8,590 bases of DNA, taken from NCBI GenBank assembly GCA_031254225.1, contig JAIRUU010000047.1, forward strand, positions 1-8,590, given 5' to 3'. Source of the DNA: Candidatus Elusimicrobium euhamitermitis (GTDB taxonomy: Bacteria; Elusimicrobiota; Elusimicrobia; Elusimicrobiales; Elusimicrobiaceae). The notes below the pieces were generated by a model that was not told the origin of the DNA, did not search any database, and worked only from the letters and a program-made list of their open reading frames with translations. This document shows positions 1 through 6,173 of the stretch, piece by piece. Position 1 is the stretch's first letter, and each line of letters starts with the position of its first letter. The position numbers and the translations under genes are program-made.

Positions 1-525
1 GTTGTAAACGCTGCGCCCGCTGAACCGGAAACGCAGTCTCCAGTGATGGTCACCGCCGCGCAGCCCGCGGTAAAAACCGCTGATGTTCAGACGGCCTCTG
101 CTCCCGCTCCCGCCGTAACAGCCGCCGCGCCGCGCGCGCAGAAAACCTCTTCGCAGTCCGCGCAAGAATCACCGATGTTTTCAAACACGCCGAAAGCATA
201 TTTCGCGTTTAACAAATATGTGTTGACGGACACGAGCAAAGAAACTTTGGACGCCGTCGCCAAAAAACTGCAAAACGCGGGCGACGTGGATATTCTGATA
301 ATCGGTCACACCGACAGCGCGGGCACGCTGGAATACAATCAAAAATTATCTGAAAAACGCGCGAAGGAAGTGTATGATTATCTCGTCAACAAAGGCGTAA
401 AAGTGCACAGCATGCGCTATTACGGCATGGGCAAAACGCAGCCCGTTGCGAACAATGCGACGGCCAAAGGCAGAGCAAAGAACAGAAGGGTTGAAGTTAT
501 TGAACTGCAGGTTCCGTCCATATAA
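1..525 (+). CDS. OmpA-family peptidoglycan-binding protein, 3' part (5' end outside window)
   Basis: The reading frame is open from the first base, so this is the C-terminal 174 residues of a longer protein. The GTG at 43 and ATG at 46 are unlikely to be true starts because nothing resembling a signal peptide follows them. Roughly the first 55 visible residues are a low-complexity Ala/Pro/Thr/Gln linker. Next comes a complete OmpA C-terminal domain: YFAFNKYVLTD opens the fold, GHTDSAGT and LSEKRA form the peptidoglycan site, and NRRVEVI closes it. Asp105 and Arg120 of the visible fragment are 15 residues apart, the same spacing as the diaminopimelate-binding Asp271/Arg286 pair of E. coli OmpA. 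The family tethers the outer membrane to peptidoglycan in the periplasm. Whether the missing part is a beta-barrel, a lipoprotein anchor (Pal type) or something else cannot be seen. It is transcribed toward, and probably independently of, the glycan operon. Confidence 0.93.
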   Translation, partial: VVNAAPAEPETQSPVMVTAAQPAVKTADVQTASAPAPAVTAAAPRAQKTSSQSAQESPMFSNTPKAYFAFNKYVLTDTSKETLDAVAKKLQNAGDVDILIIGHTDSAGTLEYNQKLSEKRAKEVYDYLVNKGVKVHSMRYYGMGKTQPVANNATAKGRAKNRRVEVIELQVPSI

Positions 526-537
526 AATATAAAATCC

Positions 538-573
538 AAAACGCCGCCCCGTATACGCGGAGCGGCGTTTTTT
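538..573. terminator. Bidirectional intrinsic terminator between convergent genes
   Basis: A perfect 10-bp inverted repeat pairs AAAACGCCGC (538-547) with GCGGCGTTTT (562-571). Inside the 14-nt loop region, CCG and CGG can extend the pairing. On the plus strand the stem runs into TTTTTT (568-573), which would terminate the OmpA-family transcript 13 nt after its stop codon. On the minus strand the other arm supplies TTTT followed by an A/T-rich stretch, so it can also end the long minus-strand transcript after the ABC exporter. It fills nearly all of the 60-nt gap between the two convergent stop codons. Confidence 0.85.
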
Positions 574-585
574 ATTAATATAAAT

Positions 586-2361
586 TTAAACCGCAACTTC
601 CTGAGTTTTAAACTGGCTGTTATATAAAGCAAAGTACGCGCCGTGCAAATCAATAAGCTCGCCGTGCGTGCCGTGCTCAATGATATGTCCGTCGTTAATA
701 ACCAAAATTTTATCCGCGTTTTGTATCGTGCTCAGCCTGTGCGCGATGACAATGACCGTTCTGTTTTTCATAAGATTATCAAGCGCGCGCTGCACAATTT
801 TTTCGGCTTTATTATCCAGCGCGCTGGTGGCTTCGTCCAAAATTACCAGCGGCGCGTTTTTGATAAACGCGCGCGCAATAGCAACGCGCTGCTTCTGCCC
901 GCCGGAGAGCATGACGCCCCGTTCGCCTATCTGCGTGTTAAGTTTGCCGGGCAGAGAGTCCACAAAATCGTCCAAATAAGCGTTATGCACGGCGAGGCGG
1001 ATATCTTCCTCCGTCGCAAGCGGGTTGCCAAGCATAAGATTTTCCCTTATCGTGCCGGAAAATAAAAAATTATCCTGAAACACTACCGCTATATTTTTAC
1101 GCAGGGAATTAATCTGATATTTTTTTATATCGGTGCCGTCTATCAAAATTTCGCCTTCCTGTATTTCATAGAGGCGCGGAATAAGACTGCTTATCGTGGT
1201 TTTTCCCCCGCCGCTGTTCCCGACAAGAGCCACTGTCTGCCCGACGTGAATATTAAAATTTATATTATTGAGCACTTTTTTATCAGAGTTATAAGAAAAG
1301 CCCACGTTTTTAAATTCAATATTTTTTCTTATGGAAGAAAGTTCCGCGTCTCCGTCTTTGGATTTAATTCCGGGCGTTAAACTTAAAATATCAAAAATGC
1401 GGTCCACCGCCAGAAAAGACTGTTGTATGGCTATATAATTATTGCCTATGGTTTTGAGCGGAGTATAAAGCAAAAGCAGCGCGGCTATAAACGCCACAAA
1501 ATTGCCGCTCGTTATATCGCCCCTGACTATTAAAAAACTGCCGCAGCTTATGACGAGCGCCACGCCTATGGAACTTATCAAATGCATTACCGGCGAGAGC
1601 CAGTTGCTGCCCTGCACCATTTTTATGGCAAGCGTAAACATGAAATCCGTGGTTTTCTTAAAACGTTCCCGCAAAGTCTCCTCCAGCGTAAAAGAATGAA
1701 TTATTTTATTGCCGTGGAAAGTTTCGTTATAAATAGTCATTATATTTGAGCCTACGCCTACTGTTTTGACGGCGACGCTTGTTATTTTTTTTCTGACTAC
1801 CTTAAGCGGATACACCGCAAACACCAGAACGCCGACGGCTAAAATAGCCAGCTGCCATGAGTTATAAACCAAAACAAACACCAGCGATATTGATGAGAAA
1901 AATTTAGACAGAAATAATTTTAAATTATCAATAAGTCCTGCGGAAGCAATCTCCGCGTCCGAGGAATAACGGAATAAAATAGTGCCGGAATCATTTTTGT
2001 CAAAGTACGCTGAGTCCATGGACAGAAGCTTGTCATAAAGCTTGCGTTTTATGCCAATGGTTATTTTGCCGCCCACCCACGTGTTGACGTAAGACGAAGT
2101 GTAATTTAAAATCCCCTGCAACACCGTAAATCCTATAATTAAAAACGGCAGCGCCGCGGAAAAGCGCGGCTGCCTGTTTACCATCACGTTATCCATAAAA
2201 GGTTTTAAAAACATAGCTATCGCCGCGTCCAGAGAGCCGACGGGAATAGTCAGCAGCACGCCGATAAGCGCCCTGAACCAAAAAGGTTTGACAAAAGGCC
2301 ACATGCGTCTGTAATTTTTTATTACAAGATTGTTTGCGATAAAATTATTTATTTTGGTCAT
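586..2361 (-). CDS. msbA: MsbA-like lipid A-core/lipid-linked glycan ABC exporter (half-transporter)
   Basis: This 591-residue protein has the normal length and order of an MsbA-type half-transporter: an N-terminal six-helix membrane domain (segments near 30-52, 68-90, 150-167, 169-187, 258-280 and 286-303), then a nucleotide-binding domain. The ATPase motifs are all intact: aromatic Tyr357 (A-loop), Walker A GNSGGGKT with Lys387, Q-loop Gln429, signature LSGGQ at 485-489, Walker B ending Asp509-Glu510 (catalytic Glu), D-loop SALD, and switch His541. Similarity to MsbA extends into the membrane domain (RRMWPFVKPF, FLKPFMD, SYVNTWVGGKI, AYFDKNDSGTILFR), which favours MsbA over other ABCB-type exporters. 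The homodimer flips lipid A-core across the inner membrane. PglK-type flippases of lipid-linked oligosaccharides share this architecture and are an alternative given the neighbours. The start lies 1 nt after the stop of the HAD gene. It is the last gene before the terminator. Confidence 0.88.
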   Translation of the reverse strand: MTKINNFIANNLVIKNYRRMWPFVKPFWFRALIGVLLTIPVGSLDAAIAMFLKPFMDNVMVNRQPRFSAALPFLIIGFTVLQGILNYTSSYVNTWVGGKITIGIKRKLYDKLLSMDSAYFDKNDSGTILFRYSSDAEIASAGLIDNLKLFLSKFFSSISLVFVLVYNSWQLAILAVGVLVFAVYPLKVVRKKITSVAVKTVGVGSNIMTIYNETFHGNKIIHSFTLEETLRERFKKTTDFMFTLAIKMVQGSNWLSPVMHLISSIGVALVISCGSFLIVRGDITSGNFVAFIAALLLLYTPLKTIGNNYIAIQQSFLAVDRIFDILSLTPGIKSKDGDAELSSIRKNIEFKNVGFSYNSDKKVLNNINFNIHVGQTVALVGNSGGGKTTISSLIPRLYEIQEGEILIDGTDIKKYQINSLRKNIAVVFQDNFLFSGTIRENLMLGNPLATEEDIRLAVHNAYLDDFVDSLPGKLNTQIGERGVMLSGGQKQRVAIARAFIKNAPLVILDEATSALDNKAEKIVQRALDNLMKNRTVIVIAHRLSTIQNADKILVINDGHIIEHGTHGELIDLHGAYFALYNSQFKTQEVAV

Positions 2362-2362
2362 A

Positions 2363-3091
2363 TTATTTTAAAAACTTTTTCATCAAATCCCGCGGGTCCA
2401 GCACTTTTATAATTTTGCTGTTCCCCATGCGGCGCAGACGGCGGGCAAGAGTATAGTCATTGCCGCCTTTTTCAGTTCTGTCCCCCGTAAAAATTATTTT
2501 CGCACGTCTGTGCATTGTCCGCAAATGCTCCGCCACCTGCTCCTTTCCATAGCCGACTGGCACGATATCAAGACTGATATTCCCGCCCAGAGAAATATCC
2601 AAATCCGGAAAATATTTTATAAGTTCTTTCTGCATATTAATTCTTTCGCCGTACTTATCGTCCCAAAATTTATATTTTTCCCGCTCTTCATAAGGGCAGT
2701 CCCTGCCTATGACGCTGAAATTAACCATGCCGCACCTGCGTTCTATATAATTGGAAAAAAACCGGCCGGGATAACGGCTGTTTTTTCTGTACTCTTCAAG
2801 CATAACAAGGAGCCGCGGGTCAGGCTCAAAATCTTTGCGGTAAATTTTTTCATTCTGTTTATAAAATTCATTGCCCATAGAAGCGTAAATTCCGTCAACG
2901 CCGTTAAAAATATCTTCCGGCAGCTGGGATTTTATTTTTGCCGCGTCCGAGCCGGACACTATGTAGACGGAATTTTCAGCGGCAAAAACGCGAAACCACT
3001 CCGCAAACTCTTGCGTCATGGGCAGTCTTGCCGGCGTTAAAGTGCCGTCCATGTCAAAAACGTAAATGTGTTTTTTATTTATTTTTTTCAT
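2363..3091 (-). CDS. Eukaryotic-type phosphomannomutase-like HAD-IIB protein
   Basis: A 242-residue HAD-superfamily protein. It opens with the DxD catalytic motif FDMDGTLTPAR, with Asp13 as nucleophile and Asp15 as general acid/base. Unlike generic HAD phosphatases it carries the substrate-cap signature of eukaryotic phosphomannomutases (PMM1/PMM2): ERRCGMVNFSVIGRDCPYEER and SLGGNISLD. Arg119, Arg130 and Arg137 have the same 11- and 7-residue spacing as PMM2 Arg123/Arg134/Arg141. Ser173 and Asp175 match the conserved Ser/Asp pair after GGQ in PMM2. The metal-binding GDRTEKGGND loop (203-212) corresponds to GDKTMPGGND. Length is close to PMM2 (246). The family interconverts mannose-6-P and mannose-1-P in the cytosol, feeding GDP-mannose. 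The bacterial route normally uses the unrelated ManB/AlgC enzymes. The comparison is from memory. A HAD-IIB phosphatase such as a mannosyl-3-phosphoglycerate or sucrose phosphatase relative is the main alternative. Its ATG overlaps the upstream stop by 1 nt (TAATG). Confidence 0.82.
   Translation of the reverse strand: MKKINKKHIYVFDMDGTLTPARLPMTQEFAEWFRVFAAENSVYIVSGSDAAKIKSQLPEDIFNGVDGIYASMGNEFYKQNEKIYRKDFEPDPRLLVMLEEYRKNSRYPGRFFSNYIERRCGMVNFSVIGRDCPYEEREKYKFWDDKYGERINMQKELIKYFPDLDISLGGNISLDIVPVGYGKEQVAEHLRTMHRRAKIIFTGDRTEKGGNDYTLARRLRRMGNSKIIKVLDPRDLMKKFLK
2384..2402. repeat. 19-bp exact direct repeat, copy 1 (inside PMM-like gene)
   Basis: This 19-mer, caaatcccgcgggtccagc, is identical to 6916-6934. 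It encodes LDPRDL near the C-terminus of the PMM-like protein, with identical codons and frame in both copies. It contains the palindrome CCGCGG. Confidence 0.6.
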
Positions 3092-3093
3092 TA
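3089..3093 (-). promoter_or_regulatory. TAATG stop-start overlap (translational coupling)
   Basis: The TAA of the tandem glycosyltransferase and the ATG of the phosphomannomutase-like gene share one A. The only SD-like element is AAGG, about 13 nt upstream, which is too far to be convincing. Ribosomes finishing the glycosyltransferase probably reinitiate here. Confidence 0.6.
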
Positions 3094-5574
3094 TTGCGCG
3101 GAAGCCTTTTTACCTTCAAAAATATTCATATATTTTTCAGCCGTTTCTTCCCATGTTATTTTGGCGTAATGTTTAATAATATTTTTCTGTTTGTTAATAT
3201 GAGTTTCCGGGTTTTTCAAAACGTTCTTTATTTTTGCGGCCAGCGTGTCATAATCTTTTACGTCAAACCAGTTTAAATCCGCCGTCTTAAAAGAAAGTCC
3301 GGCGCTTTTTAAACTTTCTTCAATGCCCGCCGATTTAGCGTGAATAACCGGAATTCCGCCTACGGCAAGCGCCTCCAGCGCCTGGCCGGACATTCCCAGC
3401 CCTTCCATCATCGTCGGCACCGCGACAAGCGCCGCGTGTTTATACAAAGAGTAAAGTTCCCCGTCCGTAACCGAGCCTGTTTCGGTTATCATATTTTCTA
3501 TGCCGGCCTCTTTGACATAATTCTGGTCGCCGTCATTGTCCTTTATGCTCCCCGTCGTCACAAAACCGATTTTAACGCCGTCGTTTTTTAATTTTTTTAA
3601 AGCTTTCAACAGCGTTAAAAAATTTTTGCTGGGCCTGTTTTGAGTGGCGTAAAAAATATATTTTTTTGGAATTTTATATTTTTCTTTTAATTCTTTAAAC
3701 CGCGCCTCCGGCGCGCCCGAAAAACATTTTAAAAGCGGAGGAAACGGAATAACCCTTACCTGTTCGTCTCTTATTTTTCCGCCGTAGCGCAAAATCTGTT
3801 CCCGCTTAATATATTCCGTGGAACAGACAAAATGCATATTCCCCAAAACCGCATGGTCGTTAAGATTAGAAATAATTTCTTCGTTTAATAAATCAATATC
3901 AGGCACTTTTTTTATAAATACGTCTCTTAAAGGAATGGTAAGCAAATCATGGATTTGCAGTATTTTTGGGCACTGCGCGGCCTTGTCCGCCTTTATTTTT
4001 ATAAACGGCGCAAAACAATAGTCCGCGCCTGATTTGGCCAAAGCCGCCGTGAGGCGTTCCGTTTTATCCGGCAGTATCTGCACAGCCTGTTTCAGATTTT
4101 GTTTTTTAATTTGATATTTTTTCCCGCGGCCAAAATAGCGGAGTTTATAATAAAATTTAATCAGCTGATATTTGAAATTATTTTTTATTTCGGCTTCCGG
4201 CATCGGAAACATGTTCTCGTTATAAAAAGAAATTCTGTCAAGATATATTTCGCTCAGACAATCAAACATATTTCTGAAATTACTTTCATTGACGGCGTAG
4301 TGCCAGAAATCCAGGAAAAGGCGCGGATATTTTTTGAGCCATGCCTCGCATAAAAATTTTAAAAATAATCCTATGCCTTCCCTTGATAAATCAACCTGCG
4401 TTTCAAAATCAATGACCACAGCCAAATGTTTATCGTCTGGATTTTTTTGAGAAGATTGCGCGGCGCGGTTTATAATGTCAAGACAAACATCCGCCGCTTT
4501 TGTCCACGGGTAATTTTTGTTAATTCTCTCGGCGTTCAAAACGGCGTTTTTTTTATATTCCCCGCGGTTTTTTAAAATACGCTCAACGGCGTCCGCCAAA
4601 GAATAAGCGTTAAACGGATCCCCTTTTTCCGTCTGGACGCCGTAAACTTCCGCATACTCCCGCAAAACTTCTATGTCTGAAATTACCGTCGGCACGCCGT
4701 GCAGCCACGCGTCAGAACACGGGCCGCAGCCGCCTTCCGCCAGCGACGTGGTGACAACCGCGGCGGCGTTGGCTATAACAACGTCTATTTCCGCGTCAGG
4801 CAGCAGGCCCAGGCCTTTGGCGTCCCACGCGTTTAAATCTTTTGAGTAAAGAGTAAGATTCGTAATGCCCGGGCCGTCTAAAAACTGCCCGAATATTTCA
4901 GCCGTGTCATATCCGGCTAAAACCAGTTTAATATCAACGCCGCGTTTTTTGAGAATACTGCCTGCGGCCAGATAAGCCTGCACATTTTTATGCGGGCATA
5001 AATTAGTAGGATAAAGAATATATTTTTCTTTTTCAATGCCGTGTTTGGATAATATTTTTTTCTGTTCCGAAGGACTCATAGTCAATTTGTCGGCGAAAGA
5101 CGACCAGTGCAGAACGGACGCAGGCTTGGAGTTAGGAAAATATTTTAAAAACTCTTTTTTGCCGGCCCTGCTGGCGCAGACGGGAAAACCCCTTTGCACA
5201 AAAGAAGAAAGATCCGCGTAAATATTTTTATACATGTAGTTCCAGCCGCTGCCGTAGTGTTTGAGCATGGTAAGGTCCTGAACCATAAAAAGCACGGGAA
5301 TAGTTATCCTCTGCGGGCATTTGACAAAAAAAGGCCAGAAAAATAAAACCGCGTCAAAACGCCCGTTCAATTTTTCATGAATATTTTCCCACGGTCCAGT
5401 ATCGGCAACGCCGATATGATGTTTGCGGAAAATATCAATATAGTCCGGGTAAAATGCGGTATTATGCACGAAAACAGTTATTTCCGCACCTCTGTCCGCG
5501 AGAGACAGCGCAAGTTTTTTAAGCACTCTCCAGCCGCCGGTGGAAGCGGCTTGGTTAACGATAGCAAGCTTCAT
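3091..5574 (-). CDS. Tandem double glycosyltransferase (two GT-B/GT4-like modules fused)
   Basis: At 827 residues this is about twice the usual GT4 length and contains two GT-B modules. Module 1 (about 1-375) begins MKLAIVNQAASTGGWRVLKK, has QDLT at 99-102, a nucleotide-binding YPTNLCPHKN at 188-197, and a donor-site AEGGCGPCSDAWLHGVP at 279-295. Module 2 (about 384-820) begins LAVVIDFETQ, has IHDLLTIP at 541-548, YATQNRPSKN at 642-651, and MEGLGMSGQALEALAVGGIPV around 723-743. No signal peptide or clear membrane segment is visible, so it should act at the cytoplasmic face of the inner membrane on nucleotide-sugar donors. The usual EX7E pair is altered in both modules: Glu280...Asp288 in the first, and Glu724...Glu734 with two extra residues in the second. 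The start overlaps the upstream stop as ATGA, with an AGAGG element 9 nt upstream. Donor sugars cannot be read from the sequence. Polymerising or sequential transfer is inferred from the fusion. Confidence 0.9.
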   Translation of the reverse strand: MKLAIVNQAASTGGWRVLKKLALSLADRGAEITVFVHNTAFYPDYIDIFRKHHIGVADTGPWENIHEKLNGRFDAVLFFWPFFVKCPQRITIPVLFMVQDLTMLKHYGSGWNYMYKNIYADLSSFVQRGFPVCASRAGKKEFLKYFPNSKPASVLHWSSFADKLTMSPSEQKKILSKHGIEKEKYILYPTNLCPHKNVQAYLAAGSILKKRGVDIKLVLAGYDTAEIFGQFLDGPGITNLTLYSKDLNAWDAKGLGLLPDAEIDVVIANAAAVVTTSLAEGGCGPCSDAWLHGVPTVISDIEVLREYAEVYGVQTEKGDPFNAYSLADAVERILKNRGEYKKNAVLNAERINKNYPWTKAADVCLDIINRAAQSSQKNPDDKHLAVVIDFETQVDLSREGIGLFLKFLCEAWLKKYPRLFLDFWHYAVNESNFRNMFDCLSEIYLDRISFYNENMFPMPEAEIKNNFKYQLIKFYYKLRYFGRGKKYQIKKQNLKQAVQILPDKTERLTAALAKSGADYCFAPFIKIKADKAAQCPKILQIHDLLTIPLRDVFIKKVPDIDLLNEEIISNLNDHAVLGNMHFVCSTEYIKREQILRYGGKIRDEQVRVIPFPPLLKCFSGAPEARFKELKEKYKIPKKYIFYATQNRPSKNFLTLLKALKKLKNDGVKIGFVTTGSIKDNDGDQNYVKEAGIENMITETGSVTDGELYSLYKHAALVAVPTMMEGLGMSGQALEALAVGGIPVIHAKSAGIEESLKSAGLSFKTADLNWFDVKDYDTLAAKIKNVLKNPETHINKQKNIIKHYAKITWEETAEKYMNIFEGKKASAQ

Positions 5575-6173
5575 TTATTCCCGCCTCTTTTGACGGCCGG
5601 CACGCCCGTATAAACGCCGGCTGCGGCGATATTTTTAACCGCGGCCGCCCCTGCTCCGACGGTAACGTTTGAACATATTCTTACGGCGTCCTTTACCACG
5701 CTGCCCGCGCCCGCAAAAACATTGTCGCCTAATTCAACGCGCCCGCAAATTATTGTTCCTACGGAAACATGGCAAAAATTCCCGACGCGCGCCGAATGCT
5801 CTATCACGCAGGAAGTATTTATTATGCACCCGTCGCCTATTTCCGCAAGCGGGCCGATGTGTGCGCCTCGGCCTATAAAAACCCCTCTGCCTACTTTTGC
5901 GCTCGGCGAAATATAAGCGTCCTTTGAAATAACGCTCATATTTGTTTTCCGCCACACGGCCTTGCGTTTGAGATTATCGCCTACGGCGCAGTGGACGCGC
6001 GCCGCGGCGGCGGGCATTTTTTTTAAAACCGGAAAACCAAAAATTTTTTCCCCGTCTCCGGCATTAACATCCACAAAAATAATTTCCGCGGACGGATTAT
6101 CGGAAAGCAAAACGTCCGCAACGCTTCTGGCGTGCCCGCCGCAGCCGACAAGAATTATTTTATCTGCTTTCAT
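5571..6173 (-). CDS. NeuD/PglD/PerB-family nucleotide-sugar N-acyltransferase (candidate GDP-perosamine N-acetyltransferase)
   Basis: A 200-residue protein of the NeuD/PglD sugar O/N-acyltransferase family. Residues 1-75 form the small Rossmann-like nucleotide-sugar domain (IILVGCGGHARSVADVL). From about 85 to the end the left-handed beta-helix hexapeptide repeats are plain: SPSAKVGRGVFIGRGAHIG, LAEIGDGCIIN, ARVGNFCHVSVG, VELGDNVFAGAGS. His126 in VIEH aligns with the catalytic base of PglD (His125). His135 in GNFCHVSVGT sits where family members contact acetyl-CoA. The family transfers an acetyl group from acetyl-CoA to the 4-amino group of a nucleotide-linked amino sugar. Lying directly after a perosamine synthase-like gene, the best candidate substrate is GDP-perosamine, as for Caulobacter PerB. 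Another acyl group or a UDP-linked 4-amino sugar is possible. Its start lies 14 nt inside the aminotransferase gene, and its TGA overlaps the next ATG. No strong Shine-Dalgarno is seen, so coupled translation is likely. Confidence 0.88.
   Translation of the reverse strand: MKADKIILVGCGGHARSVADVLLSDNPSAEIIFVDVNAGDGEKIFGFPVLKKMPAAAARVHCAVGDNLKRKAVWRKTNMSVISKDAYISPSAKVGRGVFIGRGAHIGPLAEIGDGCIINTSCVIEHSARVGNFCHVSVGTIICGRVELGDNVFAGAGSVVKDAVRICSNVTVGAGAAAVKNIAAAGVYTGVPAVKRGGNK
5584..5588 (-). promoter_or_regulatory. Shine-Dalgarno-like AGAGG for the tandem glycosyltransferase
   Basis: On the minus strand AGAGG lies 9 nt before the ATG at 5574, inside the last codons of the acyltransferase gene. It is the clearest ribosome-binding element in the operon and supports this start. 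Confidence 0.55.

Noticed and set aside
420..680. 86-codon minus-strand open frame spanning the OmpA 3' end and the terminator
   Set aside because: It crosses the terminator hairpin and two well-supported genes, and its translation matches no family I recognise.
643..1065. Plus-strand open frames opposite the ABC exporter's ATPase domain
   Set aside because: They are shadows of a strongly supported coding region. The encoded peptides show no family features.
2510..3040. 176-codon plus-strand open frame opposite the PMM-like gene
   Set aside because: It lies fully antisense to a gene with clear catalytic motifs, and its translation has no recognisable domain.
2363..3091. Reading the HAD protein as a sucrose or mannosyl-3-phosphoglycerate phosphatase
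   Set aside because: The three spaced arginines and the GGxISxD motif fit PMM1/PMM2 better. Kept only as an alternative.
5734..5955. Short Arg-rich open frame inside the acyltransferase gene, same strand
   Set aside because: It lies in another frame of the hexapeptide-repeat region, and its Arg-rich content is what frame-shifted GC-rich codons produce.
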